Positions 36,521 through 49,627 of a stretch of DNA of 64,000 bases are shown here, piece by piece. The first letter of the stretch is position 1. Each line of letters starts with the position of its first letter. A model generated the notes under the pieces. That model saw only the letters and a program-made list of their open reading frames with translations, was not told the DNA's origin and ran no database searches. Position numbers and translations under genes: made by a program. The stretch comes from Seriola aureovittata. Its lineage: Eukaryota; Chordata; Actinopteri; Carangiformes; Carangidae. The stretch spans positions 26,697,270 through 26,761,269 of the forward strand of contig NC_079366.1 in the NCBI RefSeq assembly GCF_021018895.1, read 5' to 3'.

Positions 36521-38024
36521 GATGCAATGAAATACAAACACTTGGAAAGATTTTGGAGAGAGTGGGCTTGCCCATCAGGACTTGTGAGATCCTGCTATGG
36601 CTCACTTAGTGGTTAAAAATCAGATTTTCATTCCAATTTCACCTATCCACAGTTTGAAAAGTGGCACTTACTTATTTGGACTTAATGATAACACTACAGA
36701 ATGGATCATCTGTTTTAAAGATACTAAATGATGAATTTAAGATTACGTAGCGTATTGGAAATGTGCTAAACCGCTGTGGACAATAAGCAGGATGTGGTTT
36801 AAAGTCATCAAGCCAAGTTGGGTGATGGTGGTGAGGCTTAACCAAGTGATTAAACTATGTGCAATCGACTAGAGGAGTCTTAGTAGCAGAGTGAAAACGG
36901 AAGTGCCTTTTTGCATTGACACAACTGTAATCGGCGGCTCGTTTTTTAAAATTTCTTTGTTTATATAAAAGAAACTATGTGAATGAGCTGTAATCTTGTT
37001 GCTGGATTTGGGAGATACGGTAAGGAGAGAAGTGCCTCAGCGTTTGGGCTACAGAAGTGGGGGAAATGACAGTGGTTTAAATGAAAACAGGGATCCAGAC
37101 TTGCCTGGACCACACGTCGTGGTACAAAATGGGGTCTCGGCCAACTCCAACTGCTCCATGGGAATTTATAAAAAAAGAGCTTGCACTGAAAAGAAATAAT
37201 CCTTTTCCTTTCTGGTGTCCAAGTGATGAACTGCCACAAGACTAATGGTCACATAAGGAAATGAAAAAAAAAACACTTTAGACGCAATAGGTTAATGACC
37301 ATAAAAGCTGCCTAAACTCCATATTTTGCTGTTGACATTATCTAATCTGAAACAAAACTTTGAAGTTTCTGCACATGCGGATTTGGATTTTTCTGTGTCC
37401 ACAGATCCACAGTAATTTCTTTTTACACATCCCAACTCTTCTGGCTCCACGGAGATAAATTTGCTGTGAAAGATAAATGGACTGAACGAAGAGCCATTGT
37501 AAATGGACTTGCCTGATTGTTTTGTGCCCTGACTAGAAGGCTGTTTTGTCAAGCTGATATGTTATTCTGTTTCCGTTGTGTTTTTTGTTTTTTTATTGTT
37601 TTTTGCTGTTGATGTCCATTCAGAATTGTTATTGTTGTCAGTTGAAACATTATTAATTGTTTCTCTTAAAAATGCTTGCATGAGACATCGTGGATTTGAT
37701 CATTTCCTATTTTCATTTTAGGGTGCATGTAGTTAAAACTTTCCTGAGGTCCTTGCAGTCAGTGTTAAAGTAAAATACTATTTTACTAGTGAGACTAGCA
37801 CTAAAAGCAGCCAGCAATAATCAAATATCTTAAAAGATTTAATGAAAAGATTCAATTAAATTTCTGTTATCTATACATCGTGGACAAAATACAGCATACG
37901 GTATACAGTATATCAGAGGAGCTCAGCAAATGAATCTAACCGTCAAGTGGCAGACACTTCACTCTCTCTGACAGGTCTGCCAACGCTTCATAAGGACAAG
38001 GTTAACACGAGCCTCAAACTGTTT

Positions 38025-38288
38025 TTTGACTGCCAGATAGGTGACCAGTCTATCACAGGGCTGATATTTAGGGACAAGCTGCCACTCATGCTCACATTAA
38101 CACCTATGGGCAATTTAGAGACACCAATTAACCTGCATGTGTGGGAGGAAGGTGGCGTACTCGGAGGAAGGCAAAGGGGAGAACATGCAAACTCCACAGA
38201 GAAAGGCCCCAGCCGGCCGACAGGTTTCAAACCCAGAACCTTCTTGCTGTGAGGCAGCAGTGGTAACCACTGCTCCACTGTGCCGCCC
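38025..38288 (-). mobile_element. tRNA-headed SINE-like repeat, antisense in the vasorin 3'UTR
   Basis: Read on the minus strand from 38288, it begins GGCGGCACAGTGGAGCAGTG, then GTTACCACTGCTGCCTCACA, then a B-box-like GGGTTTGAAACC. It continues with GTGGAGTTTGCATGTTCTCC, GGTTAATTGGTGTCTCTAAA and TAGACTGGTCACCTATC. I recognise this as a very abundant teleost interspersed repeat whose head resembles a tRNA (A and B boxes). The copy is moderately diverged. The 190-aa minus-strand frame across it is a by-product of the repeat. Confidence 0.75.
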
Positions 38289-38850
38289 CTAAACAGTGTT
38301 CCCCTGCAGCTTTTTGTTCTCTCACACGCTTTTGCTGTTTTTCTGTCCCTCCACTTTAACCATTCAGTGTGTTTCTGCTCAACAACGATTACTGGCTTGT
38401 GTGTTTGGAGACTGTTTTGCTTGTTTACTGCCAACCAGACTGTGAAATGCACCATTCTTAGGTATTTATTCTCTTTTTCCTGTCTGGGGCCGGGAATGTC
38501 ACAAGCTTTTGGTATTACTTTTTTTTTTATCTTTTCTTTATAAAAGATGATAAAAAACAATCTTAAATAGCAAAGTATAACAGGTTTACAGAGACGTGCC
38601 TTAGCGACATTGGTGTGGAGCCTTACTGAGATCTTGTTGTGTCATATTACATGTTGATGTGTATTTCAGAAACAAAAGGGGCTTTATTTTGCCTCACATG
38701 ACATTGCATTATATTACATTACAAACTAAAAATGAAGAAATATGAAATGTAATGTTATCAATTTATCCAGGTAAAAAAAGATCTCCCTCTTTGTTACATT
38801 TGTTATGTTGGACAGCTGAAAGCTTAAATTACTGTTCAGGTGAACATGTC

Positions 38851-38873
38851 TTTTTTTTTTTTTTTTTTTTTTT
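38851..38873. repeat. T23 homopolymer
   Basis: Twenty-three consecutive Ts inside the inferred 3'UTR, possibly the antisense poly-A tail of an old retroposed copy. No clear retrocopy body was recognised next to it. Confidence 0.85.
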
Positions 38874-39246
38874 GCTTCCACATCAACAGTACGTCGTCTT
38901 CTTTATAATTGAGTCCATGCACTACACTCCAGCACTGTCCAAAATCAACTTACCGTTCTCTGGCTTCACTTCTTTCTTCACTTTGTCAATATTCCAGTAT
39001 AAACACAGACACAGATGCTCATATATCTGCTTTCCTCCAATATATCAACTGGAAGACATTCTGTATTGCTTTGGACAGTGAGCGGGGCAGGAAATGTTTG
39101 AAATATTTTCAACATGCTTGTACAGTACCTTCCCTGTTTATTTAGGGAAGCTTTTTTTCCTTATTGTTTTATGTTTGTCAGTTATGTCAATTACGTTTTT
39201 TTGTGTACATGTTTGCCAGAAAAGCAATGCTGAGAAAAAGAACAGT

Positions 39247-39291
39247 ATTAAAATGCCATGATGATAATTCTAGCCTGTGGTTTTGTGTTTT
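39247..39291 (+). terminator. vasn: Candidate distal polyadenylation signal of vasorin
   Basis: ATTAAA at 39247-39252 is followed about 20 bases later by a GU-rich element, CCTGTGGTTTTGTGTTTT (39274-39291). That is the standard arrangement with cleavage near 39265-39272. Use of the site is inferred. Confidence 0.5.
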
Positions 39292-41974
39292 AATCAAGAC
39301 TGGTGTTGGCTGCAGATTCAAGTCACTTTTATGTGTTTTTTAATGGTGCAGTAACGTACATGTTAATGTGCTCAGTAGCGAGGCCTTTAGCTGTTTTCCT
39401 CCTCCTTGTGGATTTGAGGAATTTGGGCCCATTCTAGGCTGTTAAATCCATTTTGAATGTGCAGGGGTGTTGTAATAGAGCCACGTCAAAAACAACAACT
39501 GAGAAAGGATTTCCAGTAACAACAGAAGACTGTGCACAGCCCGTACCTCTCAATACCTCATTACACATACACACACACACACACTCTAACCCCAGCCACA
39601 ACACGATTATTTGTGACGTTATGTTGGTGTGTGGATGGAGGTCATTTTCTGTATTTTCACTAATAGCCAAGAACAGATGCCAGTGGAAAAAATTACAAAA
39701 TAACACACAGTTTCCAAATCACAGAGATTACATGGCCTCTGCAGCTGATGCCAATTGCTGTTTTCTTGCTGATTCAGCATTTACATTTCTTATACCTTAC
39801 CCAAAGCTGAGTGCAATGAAAACAGCACACAATAAACTAAAAGTCCAAACTTGTGACAAGGAATACAAAAATGCAACCTCTAAGGGTAGAAGGTTATGTT
39901 AATTTCTCTCCTTAACATGTGGTAAATCTTTCCTACCAAATTAATGTTTGGATTATTAATTCAGATACAAACAGTCGTGGTTCAGCTTTGTGTCGCAGAT
40001 CAGAGTACATGGCCAACCAAATGTAGACAGTGGTGACTTCACTGCTCAGGTATGTCTGCTCTGATATAAAAATACACAAACATTTCTAACAGACACTACA
40101 GCTTTGTCAGAATAATTTATATCATAGGCCATTTTTTATGGGGAGCATTTCGATTTGTCAAAGCAGGACAAGCACAGGTGTCATTCAGTCGCCTGAACAG
40201 TGAGCCAGCATGTTAAAAATGCCAGGCCTCTGGAAGTGGCACACCCAGACGCTATGCAGCCATTATCTTATTAAATACAACATTCTGCTTTTGTCAAAGG
40301 CTGTGCTTCATTTGTTCATGCTGGCTTGTGGATTGTTACAAAGCCACAAGGGCACTTGTGGCCCTAAATGGAGATGCGGAAGCACATGAGGCAGCAGGTT
40401 GACTTCAAGTGTGTGGTACAGCTTTTGAGTGCTGGCACAGACAATACAGTACGTTTTTTATTTGGATTCTGCCACTACATATCAAGTGGAATGTGTTTAT
40501 TAGAGAGAGATTAAAGAGCTATGTTTTCCACGCAGGGTAGAGACACATTGAATGTGCCATGCTGGGGGTGGGAAGGGGGCTCTCTTGCAGGCAGCACGGA
40601 GGGCAAAGGTCAAATTAATTGATTATGACTGAGAAGATATGGAATTGTGGTGATAGCAGTCAGTCCCCATGTCCCTTTTACAAATGACCTTGCTATGATT
40701 ATGTTCACGTCCACAAGCCTACTGAGGATTTTTAGGTGGTTACCTTACAAACAGGCTTCTATAAGACAGACACAGATACATGACAGTAAGCACAACCTCC
40801 TGCTGAGGTCGTTTAATGCCCAGAAAAAACAGTAGGAGGACTATAAGGAAATACAGATACCTAATTATACTGTATATTCAGTTTTTGTAGTGAAAAAGAG
40901 ATTAAAATTAAGGGGATTCTTTTAAAGAGTTGGAGCAGCTGCTGTGGCTCGTTGGGCGGGTGTTTTAGATTATCATCCTGAATTCCACAGAAAATTACTA
41001 AGGGGATAAAAATTGTTTGTTTGTTTTGTTTTGTCCGTTTGCTAGACCTAATTTTAAAGGGCGTGGCATCGGATGGCATACTATAACTGTGGCAGAAAGG
41101 AAAGATTTCTTTTTTTAGGATTCAGCAAAACAGTGGGTAGTGTTCAGAAAAGTCAATATAAATCTAATAAAATGTCATAATAGCACAGAGTGATATAACA
41201 GGAAGCTCACATGGAGCCACATGAAGCGTGTTTGTGACCGTCTGGAACATTTTTCTTCTCTGACAAAAAAAAAATAAAGATAAATAAAAATGATAAAGGG
41301 TTAACCCTAACCCTGTTCAGCTCCAACACATTTTTACCAGTGACAAATCACTGTTCATGACAATGTGTTACCCCAGAAACATAACAGACATCATTGCAAT
41401 GCTAGAAAGGCACTCAGTGTCACGCTGTCTGAACCTGTCAGAGGTATGGATACGAGCAATGTGTTGTGATGAACTGAGGTATTTTTTTTAAGATGACATC
41501 TTCTCTGTTTAAGATTACAGTAACAGACCCAACACATGAGATCAGTTGGTAACTAAGCAGTAGCTGGCAAGTCTATTCTTAAGCCATTTTGCAGACAGAG
41601 ACAAAATTTAGTTTGGCATCAAAGGTAAGACCCGTCATTTACAAATGTGGAGGAGGAGGAGGATTCAAAACTGTGAGAGAAGTGAGCAGTCAGACTTGAT
41701 GAATGTGGACCATTGCGATAAACCCTCTGACTAATTATCTACAGCGATTTGCTTCCTTCACCTCTCCCCCCCGTTAGTTCTGATAAGAAGCAAGTAGTTG
41801 CCCTATCAAACAAGCTCGATGCTAAAGATGGTAAACTTGGGCAAGTTGTTAGCTAGCCCTGACAATTTTTCACAGTCCTGTGTTTCTACCAGAGAGTGGC
41901 TAAACATCAGTCATTCATATATTCATAAAATACGTTACAGAGGAAAGTTTGAAAGGCAGGGACAGTAATCTACT

Positions 41975-42160
41975 TAGCAACTGATCAAGTTTTGTTATTG
42001 CTACGGAGCTAACGTTAGCATTAACAGCTTACCCAACCAGTCTAGAAGAAACATTGTGAGCAGTGGAGAACACCGATCTTTTCTGCTACTGAAGTTAGCG
42101 TGCTAACCAGCTAGCCCTGGCCAGTGTCGTCACTTTCCAATAGCGACTCACTGTCATTTT
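41975..42160 (+). mobile_element. Family A element, partial copy
   Basis: It contains TTTTGTTATTGCTACGGAGC, AACGTTAGCATTAACAGCTT, CCAGTCTAGAAGAAACATTG, CTACTGAAGTTAGCGTGCTA and TAGCGACTCACTG in family order. The middle block (CTTCATTCATT...GGTGGAAAGC) is deleted and the right end is not recognisable. Confidence 0.55.
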
Positions 42161-42840
42161 CGTCCTCTTAAAGCATAAAGCAGTTGGCTAATTACCAGCA
42201 AATGCAAAATGCTCCTCAAAAAACACTTAACACTGTATTTACCAAAAGCACCAGCAAATTTCATGCAATTTACATTCAGCAAATTTATCTGGACTAACAG
42301 ATGTTTCAGGTACAGATCATTGGAGGCTATAGATCTGCAATTACAAACACCTTCACACCGACCTCGTAACACATTGCAACGCAAAGGAAGAATTCAAATG
42401 CATGGCTGGTTCCCAATAAGATCAAAGGTTGCTTTCATTTTGTTGATAGGAATAGTTGTGGCTCAACCTCCCTAATATAAATGGTCAATACATGCAGCAT
42501 ACAGTGGAACCACAATGACGACCCTAAATTAAAACAACCCCAACTTCACAGCCCATCACCCTCATTATCCCCAAAATGTGCTTCTCGTTTAGAGACCTTC
42601 CTCCACATGGGCTGCTGTGGGGCGCTGAGAGAAAAGCCAGAGACGGAGAGAGAAAAAAGAAGCCAGGGGAGGGGGAGAGGCTTGATTTATTTGAACAATC
42701 TGGTTGCAATGAAAGCGGTCAGCGCTCGCTGGGGGTGGAAAGATGGAGCGAGCGGAGAAAAGAGGAGGAGGGAAAGAGTGAACGGTGAAATCCAACTGCA
42801 GACAGATCGTTGGACTTGATAATGGTTAAAACGGACCTTA

Positions 42841-42903
42841 CAAGCCTCTTAAGCCCCCCCACCCCCACCCTCCCTGCTCAGTGTGTGTGTGTGTGTGTGT
42901 GTG
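42841..42903. repeat. C-rich tract and (GT)n array
   Basis: CCCCCCCACCCCCACCC (about 42854-42870) is followed by a GT array of about 11 units (42881-42903). Confidence 0.85.
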
Positions 42904-44473
42904 CATACATACTTCTGTGTATGAACTGTACCTAACTTACCACATTACAACCGTGAACTCCATATGCAACTCATCCGTGCTGTAATATATCTTTCTATCA
43001 ATGCAGACGTACCTGGGTAATATATATAAGGACCAGCGAGGGAGAGAGAATGTTTACTACAGCTGCTGGTACACTAAAGGCAAACGTTTATATGTCTTTT
43101 GGAGGTTGATGCATTTTGAAGAGAAAAATTCTGGCACAAAGATATTGGATGTCTCAGTTAAAAGGGATTCACATACTTCATAGTGTTTAAAACCATTCAC
43201 TAATACACTAAAGCTTTTGGCACTAATTCATAACACAGATCCTTTTCCAGGATGCATTTCTAATCTTTTTAGGGGAATTCTGAACTAAAGTTTTATATCC
43301 TGATGTCTCAGCTCAGATCCAGTCCCAGTAAATCCTGATCACAACCACTTACTGTAGATATATATATATGTCGATTCACAGGGACTGGACCGGCATCTGT
43401 GGCAGAGGATCTGGACACAAGACTTATAATTGGATGGTTGAGTATCAAAGTACTGATTGTGGGAACAAAATGCAAGTGAAAAGTCAGCAGAACAGAGAAT
43501 AAGTAAGTTTGACTATTTGGGCAGTCCTTCAAAAGTATGATGGAGTCATAATTGCTTAAATCTAACTGAATCTTTTACATCTCTTTTGCTGCGATAGGTT
43601 TATCATTTACTTCTCTTTGTGGACAAGCAATGAAAATCCATTAAATCACCAAATGAAAAAAAAGCCTGTGTTAAACAGGATCTGAAAAACCAGGCTACTG
43701 TATGTACCACGATTCCTAATTCTTAATGTTTCCATAAAATTTCCATTCACTCGTCACAGGCGGCAAAATTTGTCAGTTGAAAGACTTTTCCGTGATCCGG
43801 AGCTGCATTAACCACATGATTAACTCAAATGTGGCATCTGTAAAATTCAAGAATTTAAGGCTCTGCACTTTGATGCCCTTGATCTAGGAACTAGAGCTGG
43901 AGACTGGAGACTTGTGTTTTTCCTTTTGTCAACAAATCCCATTAAAAGACCGAAACCGACAATGATTTGATCCAACAAACAAGTCTGTGTAGTTGAAGCC
44001 TGATATATCATACCCCTCTGTGGCATAGAGCTCCATTGTTTGTCCAAAACCTATTAAAAACACATAAATGAGCCACAGTGTTGCACTGGGTGACACGTTC
44101 TTTCATTAACATGCCCACTGTAGTTTTATGCGAGTTGATCCCATATACAGTCAGTCAGTAAATATTCACTTGCGCACTATATGTGTATTGATGCAAAGCT
44201 GAAAGTAGTCCCCAAGAAATACTCCTATTTGAGTATATATTTGAGTAACATTTTCTAAAAACTACAGTATCCAGCCATTTTAGGAAATGACTGAGGCTTT
44301 TATGTGACCCATTTTTAAAGATTGATGTTGTCAGGAGCAACCAATGGGCTTGGGGCTGAGAACCACAGATGGAGGAGGGAAGTAGGAAACAAACTAACAG
44401 GTTGTTGTTTTTTGGTTGTGTCATAGGATTTGTTGACAGTGAGACAATTATAGAATAATGTCAGCCTTATTCT

Positions 44474-44883
44474 TTAAAGGAGCCATTTGTAAGTTTTGCT
44501 ATTGCTACATAGCCAGCGTTAGCATTTTACAACTGTTTACTATCCAGTCTAGAAGAAACATTGTGAGTTCGACATCAAACTTCATTCCTTTATTCGCCTA
44601 GAGCTGTCTCCAGGGGTGGAAAGCAACATCAGTGTTAACTCTTGTCTCTATCACATCTTTTATTCTACTGAAGTTAGCACGCCAACACGCTAGCGTCTCA
44701 TCCCTTTCAGATAGCGACTCACTGTAGGCTCCAATCTGCCCTGAAGACATAACGCTGCTCAGAGGGTGGATTATAACCGTTTGTCTTATAAATGCAATGA
44801 AGGACGAAACTCTCTCACCACCACCTGCTCCTGTCAAGAAACCACGTTCGGCGGCAGAGAAAATTTACAAATAGCCTCTTTAA
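44474..44883 (+). mobile_element. Family A element, near-complete copy
   Basis: The left end is TTAAAGGAGCCATTTGTAAG. The reverse complement of the right end is TTAAAGAGGCTATTTGTAAA. The outer terminal repeat is thus about 20 bp here, and the long inner repeat of the 23.3-kb copy is replaced on the right by a different segment (CCACGTTCGGCGGCAGAG). The flanking TTAA on both sides could be part of the element or a target duplication. The interior blocks match copies 1 and 2. Confidence 0.65.
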
Positions 44884-47407
44884 GCTTTAACCTGGCAAAA
44901 AATATGGGAACTGCTATATAAATACTATTTATAATAAAAAATGATAAAAGACGTGTATCTTGGCTTGACTTTGCCCATGACGACGGATGTGACACTTGAT
45001 TCCGACTTGACTTGAATGACCTAAATTCTGACTGAGATTAAATTAAACCACCAAAGAAAGAAACTGCCTTGCAAAATACCTTTCTGTATGTGAAAGTCCA
45101 GTTGAGTGGAACTTACCTTTCAGATGGAAGAGGAACAGACTGACTCAATCACTTAAAGAGCCGAAATGAATCACTTTAAGAGGAGCCTCACTTTGTAGTT
45201 CTCTCCAAAATGGCTTCCCACACAGTCTGGGTTGAGAGCTCATGTTCCTTATTCTCATGAGAAAATCACAGTGGATAAAGCTGTGGATGGCCCTTTTCCT
45301 CTCTGAAATAAAACACAAGGTTTAATTGAATTAGCTTTAATTGCCATTCATTTGCCCGAGGAACCCAAAGGTCTCCTCTTACCCAGGGCTCTTAATGACT
45401 TCCATGTTCTCTGAGGCAGAATTTGAAGTTGCATGAAAAAGTCTTTAACACAACCCAACACAGGACCACCCGAGATCTCACAGATCGTTGGAACTGTTAG
45501 ATAAAAACATTTTCCACAAGTATGAGGAGTGGAGTTCTTGCCATCTCTACTAAAATTAATAGATGAAATGAAATAATGATGATGAAGAAAGCAGAAATCG
45601 GATCAGAAGACTGAGGAAACAAACTAGAGCAAGAGCAGAAACAAGATCTTTAAATTCCACTGGAATTTCAAACCAAAGATGAAACCAGGAACAAGGAAAC
45701 CTGAAAGAAAATAGAGTAACCTGCGGGTAGGTGATGGGAAGGTTTCTGCAGTGAACAGTGGGCTTTGGAGCAGCAGCCGAGGGTTTGCTAGGCTCCAGTA
45801 CTTTTACAACAATAGGCCCTCAGGGCCAGGCAGGGTCATGTTGTGATAGGAGGTGACATGAGTGCACAGAGCAGGGATTAAATAGGACTTGCACCTTTTT
45901 CAGGCCTTCACTGCAAAGCATAACAGACAAGACTAATAATATGCCACGGTGAGGCATACGTGCCTGTAAACCATATGCTTGCAAATATGCATACAATGTG
46001 GAGGAGGCATAAATCATGCATGAGCATGGGAAGGCGCATTCATGCGTGGAGGCATGTCTGAAACAAAGATGCAGAGAGCAGTTACAGTGCTGATTATGCT
46101 TGTAAAGTATGTTAAATCTATAATTTCTTGCCTATAAAGTATGAATCTTGTCACATGAAAACCATGTAACTCAATTTTTTATATTTTTAATCTATGGTAG
46201 TTACATGTTCTTCAGTGGATTTAGAAAATCTGGTCAAATTAAAGCTTTCGAAACACTAAAAGTAACTTTCAAATGCTTGTTAATCAAGATGAAAACACCA
46301 GGGCTTTTCTTAGACCTGCAATATTTATACCTCATGTACAGTAACATTCATTCAGTGGTTTAATTTTGTCATTGTCATAAAATATCTGTTTATTGTCTCC
46401 TTATACAACCCTATTGTCATACAGGAACGTCATAACATCAGCACATGGAAACTATATCCGACATTACCCACTTCACACCATGACTGGCGAGCTGCGAGAT
46501 GTAGAGGAGCCAGGGTTTGAATTTTTCCTTCTGTTTCTCTTTTTTCCTGTCACTTCTCATTAGTACAACTGAACTCTATGAATGTTTTCCAGGAGAGACT
46601 GTCTGAAAACATGCGCTGTTATCCCCATATTTAAATGAAGGCCAGTTTTTCACCCTGTCTTCATTACTGCAATAAACACTTTTGATTTCAAGTTTGGACA
46701 ACATGTTGTACAAACTGGTTTCCTAGTATAACCTGGCCTTTAGGGCTGGGAACCAAAACACTTTACACACAAGATTAGGGATCAATCGTATTAATATGTC
46801 AATAAAAAGGTGACAGTGAGCTGCAGGTTTGAAAAAGGATATGAACTCCAGTCTTCTGTTTGCAAGTCATTACCACTACATGCTCATCCACCACCCTGAC
46901 CACCACACCCTTATTTTCCACTTTGCTGCATTCAAGACACAATACTTCCTGCACTAGCACTGGGATTCAGCTTTAGAGGGAAAAAAATAATTTAATATGA
47001 ATGTAATTTGCAGGATGTTAGCCTGCCATGCAGCCCACAAACTTTGATGTAGCATATTTGGTGATAAATTATTGAAACAATGACAGATAAGCACATACTA
47101 AACGACAGCAGAGAAGAAGATTATGATATAGTAGAGGTTACTTAAAATTATTACCATCAAAGTTACCACTGCACATGCTCTGAATCTAAGACAACCGCAG
47201 CCGCCATCCTCCAAGCTAGTGAGCTACAAGCTCTACAGATCGACCTTTCAACCCTGCAGGTGCTGAGCATGATGGTAAACAGATAGATTTGTTTGAGTCT
47301 TCTATTTTCCTCTCAGTCTAACCTTCTCTGCTTTATTGAACAAAGCCCCTCTCTAAAAACGTTACTGCTGCAGGGCTTGTTCCCCTTGACCTCTCCCCTC
47401 TTGACAG

Positions 47408-47478
47408 GTGACCTTCGACCCTCGGCAGGAGCAGGCCATGGCCGGCCTCTGTGTGCCGACTTCTTTCAACAAGAAAGG
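47408..47478 (+). other. Exon-like segment of unknown affiliation
   Basis: A strong acceptor (CCTTGACCTCTCCCCTCTTGACAG, 47384-47407) is followed by about 70 bp of GC-rich, open sequence and a possible donor GG|GTGTGT. In the phase starting at 47408 it reads VTFDPRQEQAMAGLCVPTSF and continues. I do not recognise the peptide. The donor is weak and no partner exon was found, so it may be chance or a conserved noncoding element. Confidence 0.2.
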
Positions 47479-48856
47479 GTGTGTTTGGAGTGCTTAGCTA
47501 TTTTCGGTAACTCATCCCATCCCCTTGTCACTTATAATTAGTTGCCTTCAATCATCCCTCTCCTTCTTGTGTCTTCCCAAATGCTGCTTTTGATTTTCTC
47601 TCCCACTCGTTGTTGCACTCAGTGTGTTTTTATTTAATTTTATGAGACATTCTTGCTCATTCTCAGACAGTTTTTGGCAGCGACATACAAGTTACATCTA
47701 AATGTCCCCATTATTCAGTTTTCTTTCTTTCTATCTCTCCCTCACTTCTCATTTCTTCCCTCCCGTGTTCTGTTTGTTCCTCCCATGGTCTCAGGAAACG
47801 TCTGGTAAGCCTCTGGGCTTTACTCCTCCCCTCATCAAATTGATACCAATTGAGTTATTGAATTGCCACCCTCATGACGAAGGGCCGTGTTTTATTGGTG
47901 TTTGTCAGGCCAGATGTGAAGCAGGTTTTGACATGACCTGGCAGGAAGGAGGAAGAGGGGGGTGGCGGGGCTGTAGGATGGGGAGAAGTCAGGAGGGTGA
48001 GAAGGAGGAACAGTGGGAGAGGGAGGTGGTGATTTGTATTTGGAAAATATCAAACATGTTGATTTCACATTTGACATCGTATTTGTTGGTTTTAAGGGGG
48101 CGTGTTTTCCTGTTAACTGTAGCTACGGCAACCAGCTGGTCAGAACTGGTTCTATTACACCAGATTAGGACCATGATCCTGTTTCTTCAAAAATCAAAAG
48201 TGAGTGAATTTTAAACCCTCTTTTGCATTTTATTGCCCCAAAACTTCAGTTCGAAACTCCGAGGCATTTCTGAGGGGAAATGTGGGGAAAGAAGAGAAGA
48301 AAAAGAAAGATTACTGACAGACACGACCCAGTTAATTATTTCAAGAATGTTTTAATTTTCTAATTTCCCTCTTGGCCTCGACTTTGGATTCTCATTTCTT
48401 CTCCACCATTCTTGCTGATCCATTCAAATCTTCTGTGAGTTGCAGCCACACGACCTTTTCATCTTTTCTTAGCGTTTGTTCTCCTGACGTTCACAATCGG
48501 ACCAAAAAGTTCCATTAGCTCACAAAAGGAGGCGAAGCAGAGCTTTTCTGTCGAGTCATTACATCTGCAGCCAAATCTTATTTTAGATTATTGCCCAGAA
48601 TACTGGGACTAATTATATCTTTGTATGTAAATTATCTAAAGTAATGCATTTGACATCTCCTAACCATGTTTTAAGTAAATTTAATCTAGGTTTTAGTTTA
48701 CTTATTTTAAACCATATCTCACTACATCTTGTTACTGTGAACACTAACTTAATTCAATCACTGTGCAAACAACTGTCACAATGTGTTACTACATATCTGC
48801 TTGAAATTCAAATTGCATTTCACAAAACCTGCATTTTCACATGACTTAAGAATGAG

Positions 48857-49627
48857 TTGCATGTTTTGGGGAAATGTGCTTTACTTTCTTGCGGAGAAAG
48901 ATGGTTATTTTATTCCTACCACTAAAAGATTTTGTAAAGACTGGGGATCTTGCAGGGTCACTATTTGCAAGACTAGATTCCTTTGAGATTAACTCCCATC
49001 ATGCTCCTGGCGGAGATTTACAGAAAGAAAAAACAGACTTTTTTGCTCTTTGAAATTCTACATTCATTATATAAAGTTAGTAACACAACACTATAATTGT
49101 CATGATATGCCCCGAAAATGACTATTTGGAATTTGCATTTAGGATTTCCTGTTTTATTTTGAAATTATTTTCCTTGTGTCCAGTTACCCTTGCCTCCCTA
49201 ATGTATTTAATGCTGCCTTACACCAAGCCGCTGACATACGCCGCCCCGGAGTTGCCCCCATGCTCACTATCAACTCGGTTTGCTTCTTCCTGTTTGGTGC
49301 TGGAGAAAACGTCACTGAACGTCACTATTCATTCGATGATCCAAGACTTAAAAACTGACGATAATATCAAACATGTTTGATTTTTAAGACAAAAAAAGAC
49401 AGACTTAAGACAGCTCGGACCAAACGATCGACGAGATGACGGGAGCGAACTCTCTTGACATTGGAAAGTTGTTTGCTGTTAGGCCAGCATTAGCTTAGCA
49501 CAAAGACTGGAAGAAGGATCAAAGAGCTAACCTGTCTCTGTCCAGGTAAAAGGAAGCTCCTGTGCCCAGCTAGGAAGTAGTTTAACAGACAAATAATAAT
49601 AATAATGTCAAACTATTCCTTTTAAAT
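48857..49627. mobile_element. Decayed non-autonomous element, family B
   Basis: The left part (TTTTGGGGAAATGTGC at about 48864, then TTTCTTGCGGAGAAAG at about 48885) and the right end (CAAACTATTCCTTTTAAATG at about 49608) resemble the termini of a common fish MITE. So does an internal GCATTAGCTTAGCACAAAGACTGG-type block at about 49486. Material between 48910 and 49480 is not recognised and may be an insertion or strongly diverged. The family is assigned from recall; the second related copy is at 56140-56520. Confidence 0.4.

Larger units (their letters stand above)
36521..39268 (+). other. vasn: Probable vasorin 3'UTR
   Basis: After the TGA there is no AATAAA before 39.2 kb. The best signal is ATTAAA at 39247, giving a 3'UTR of about 2.7 kb. 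The last 200 bases are U-rich with TGTGTACATG- and TGTACAGTA-type words common in fish 3'UTR ends. A SINE-like repeat and a 23-base T run lie inside. Earlier ATTAAA words at about 36850 and 37855 could give shorter forms. Confidence 0.45.

Noticed and set aside
37988..38560. 190-codon minus-strand open frame
   Set aside because: It is largely the sense strand of a tRNA-headed SINE-like repeat plus a poly-T/A segment.
41297..41318. Telomere-like GGGTTAACCCTAACCCTG
   Set aside because: Only about two and a half units of the motif are present; too short to be an interstitial telomeric array.
47702..48214. 170-codon + strand open frame
   Set aside because: It has low-complexity start (F/S/L-rich) and E/G-rich middle from purine tracts, with no recognisable domain; splice-like AG/GT words in it are weak.
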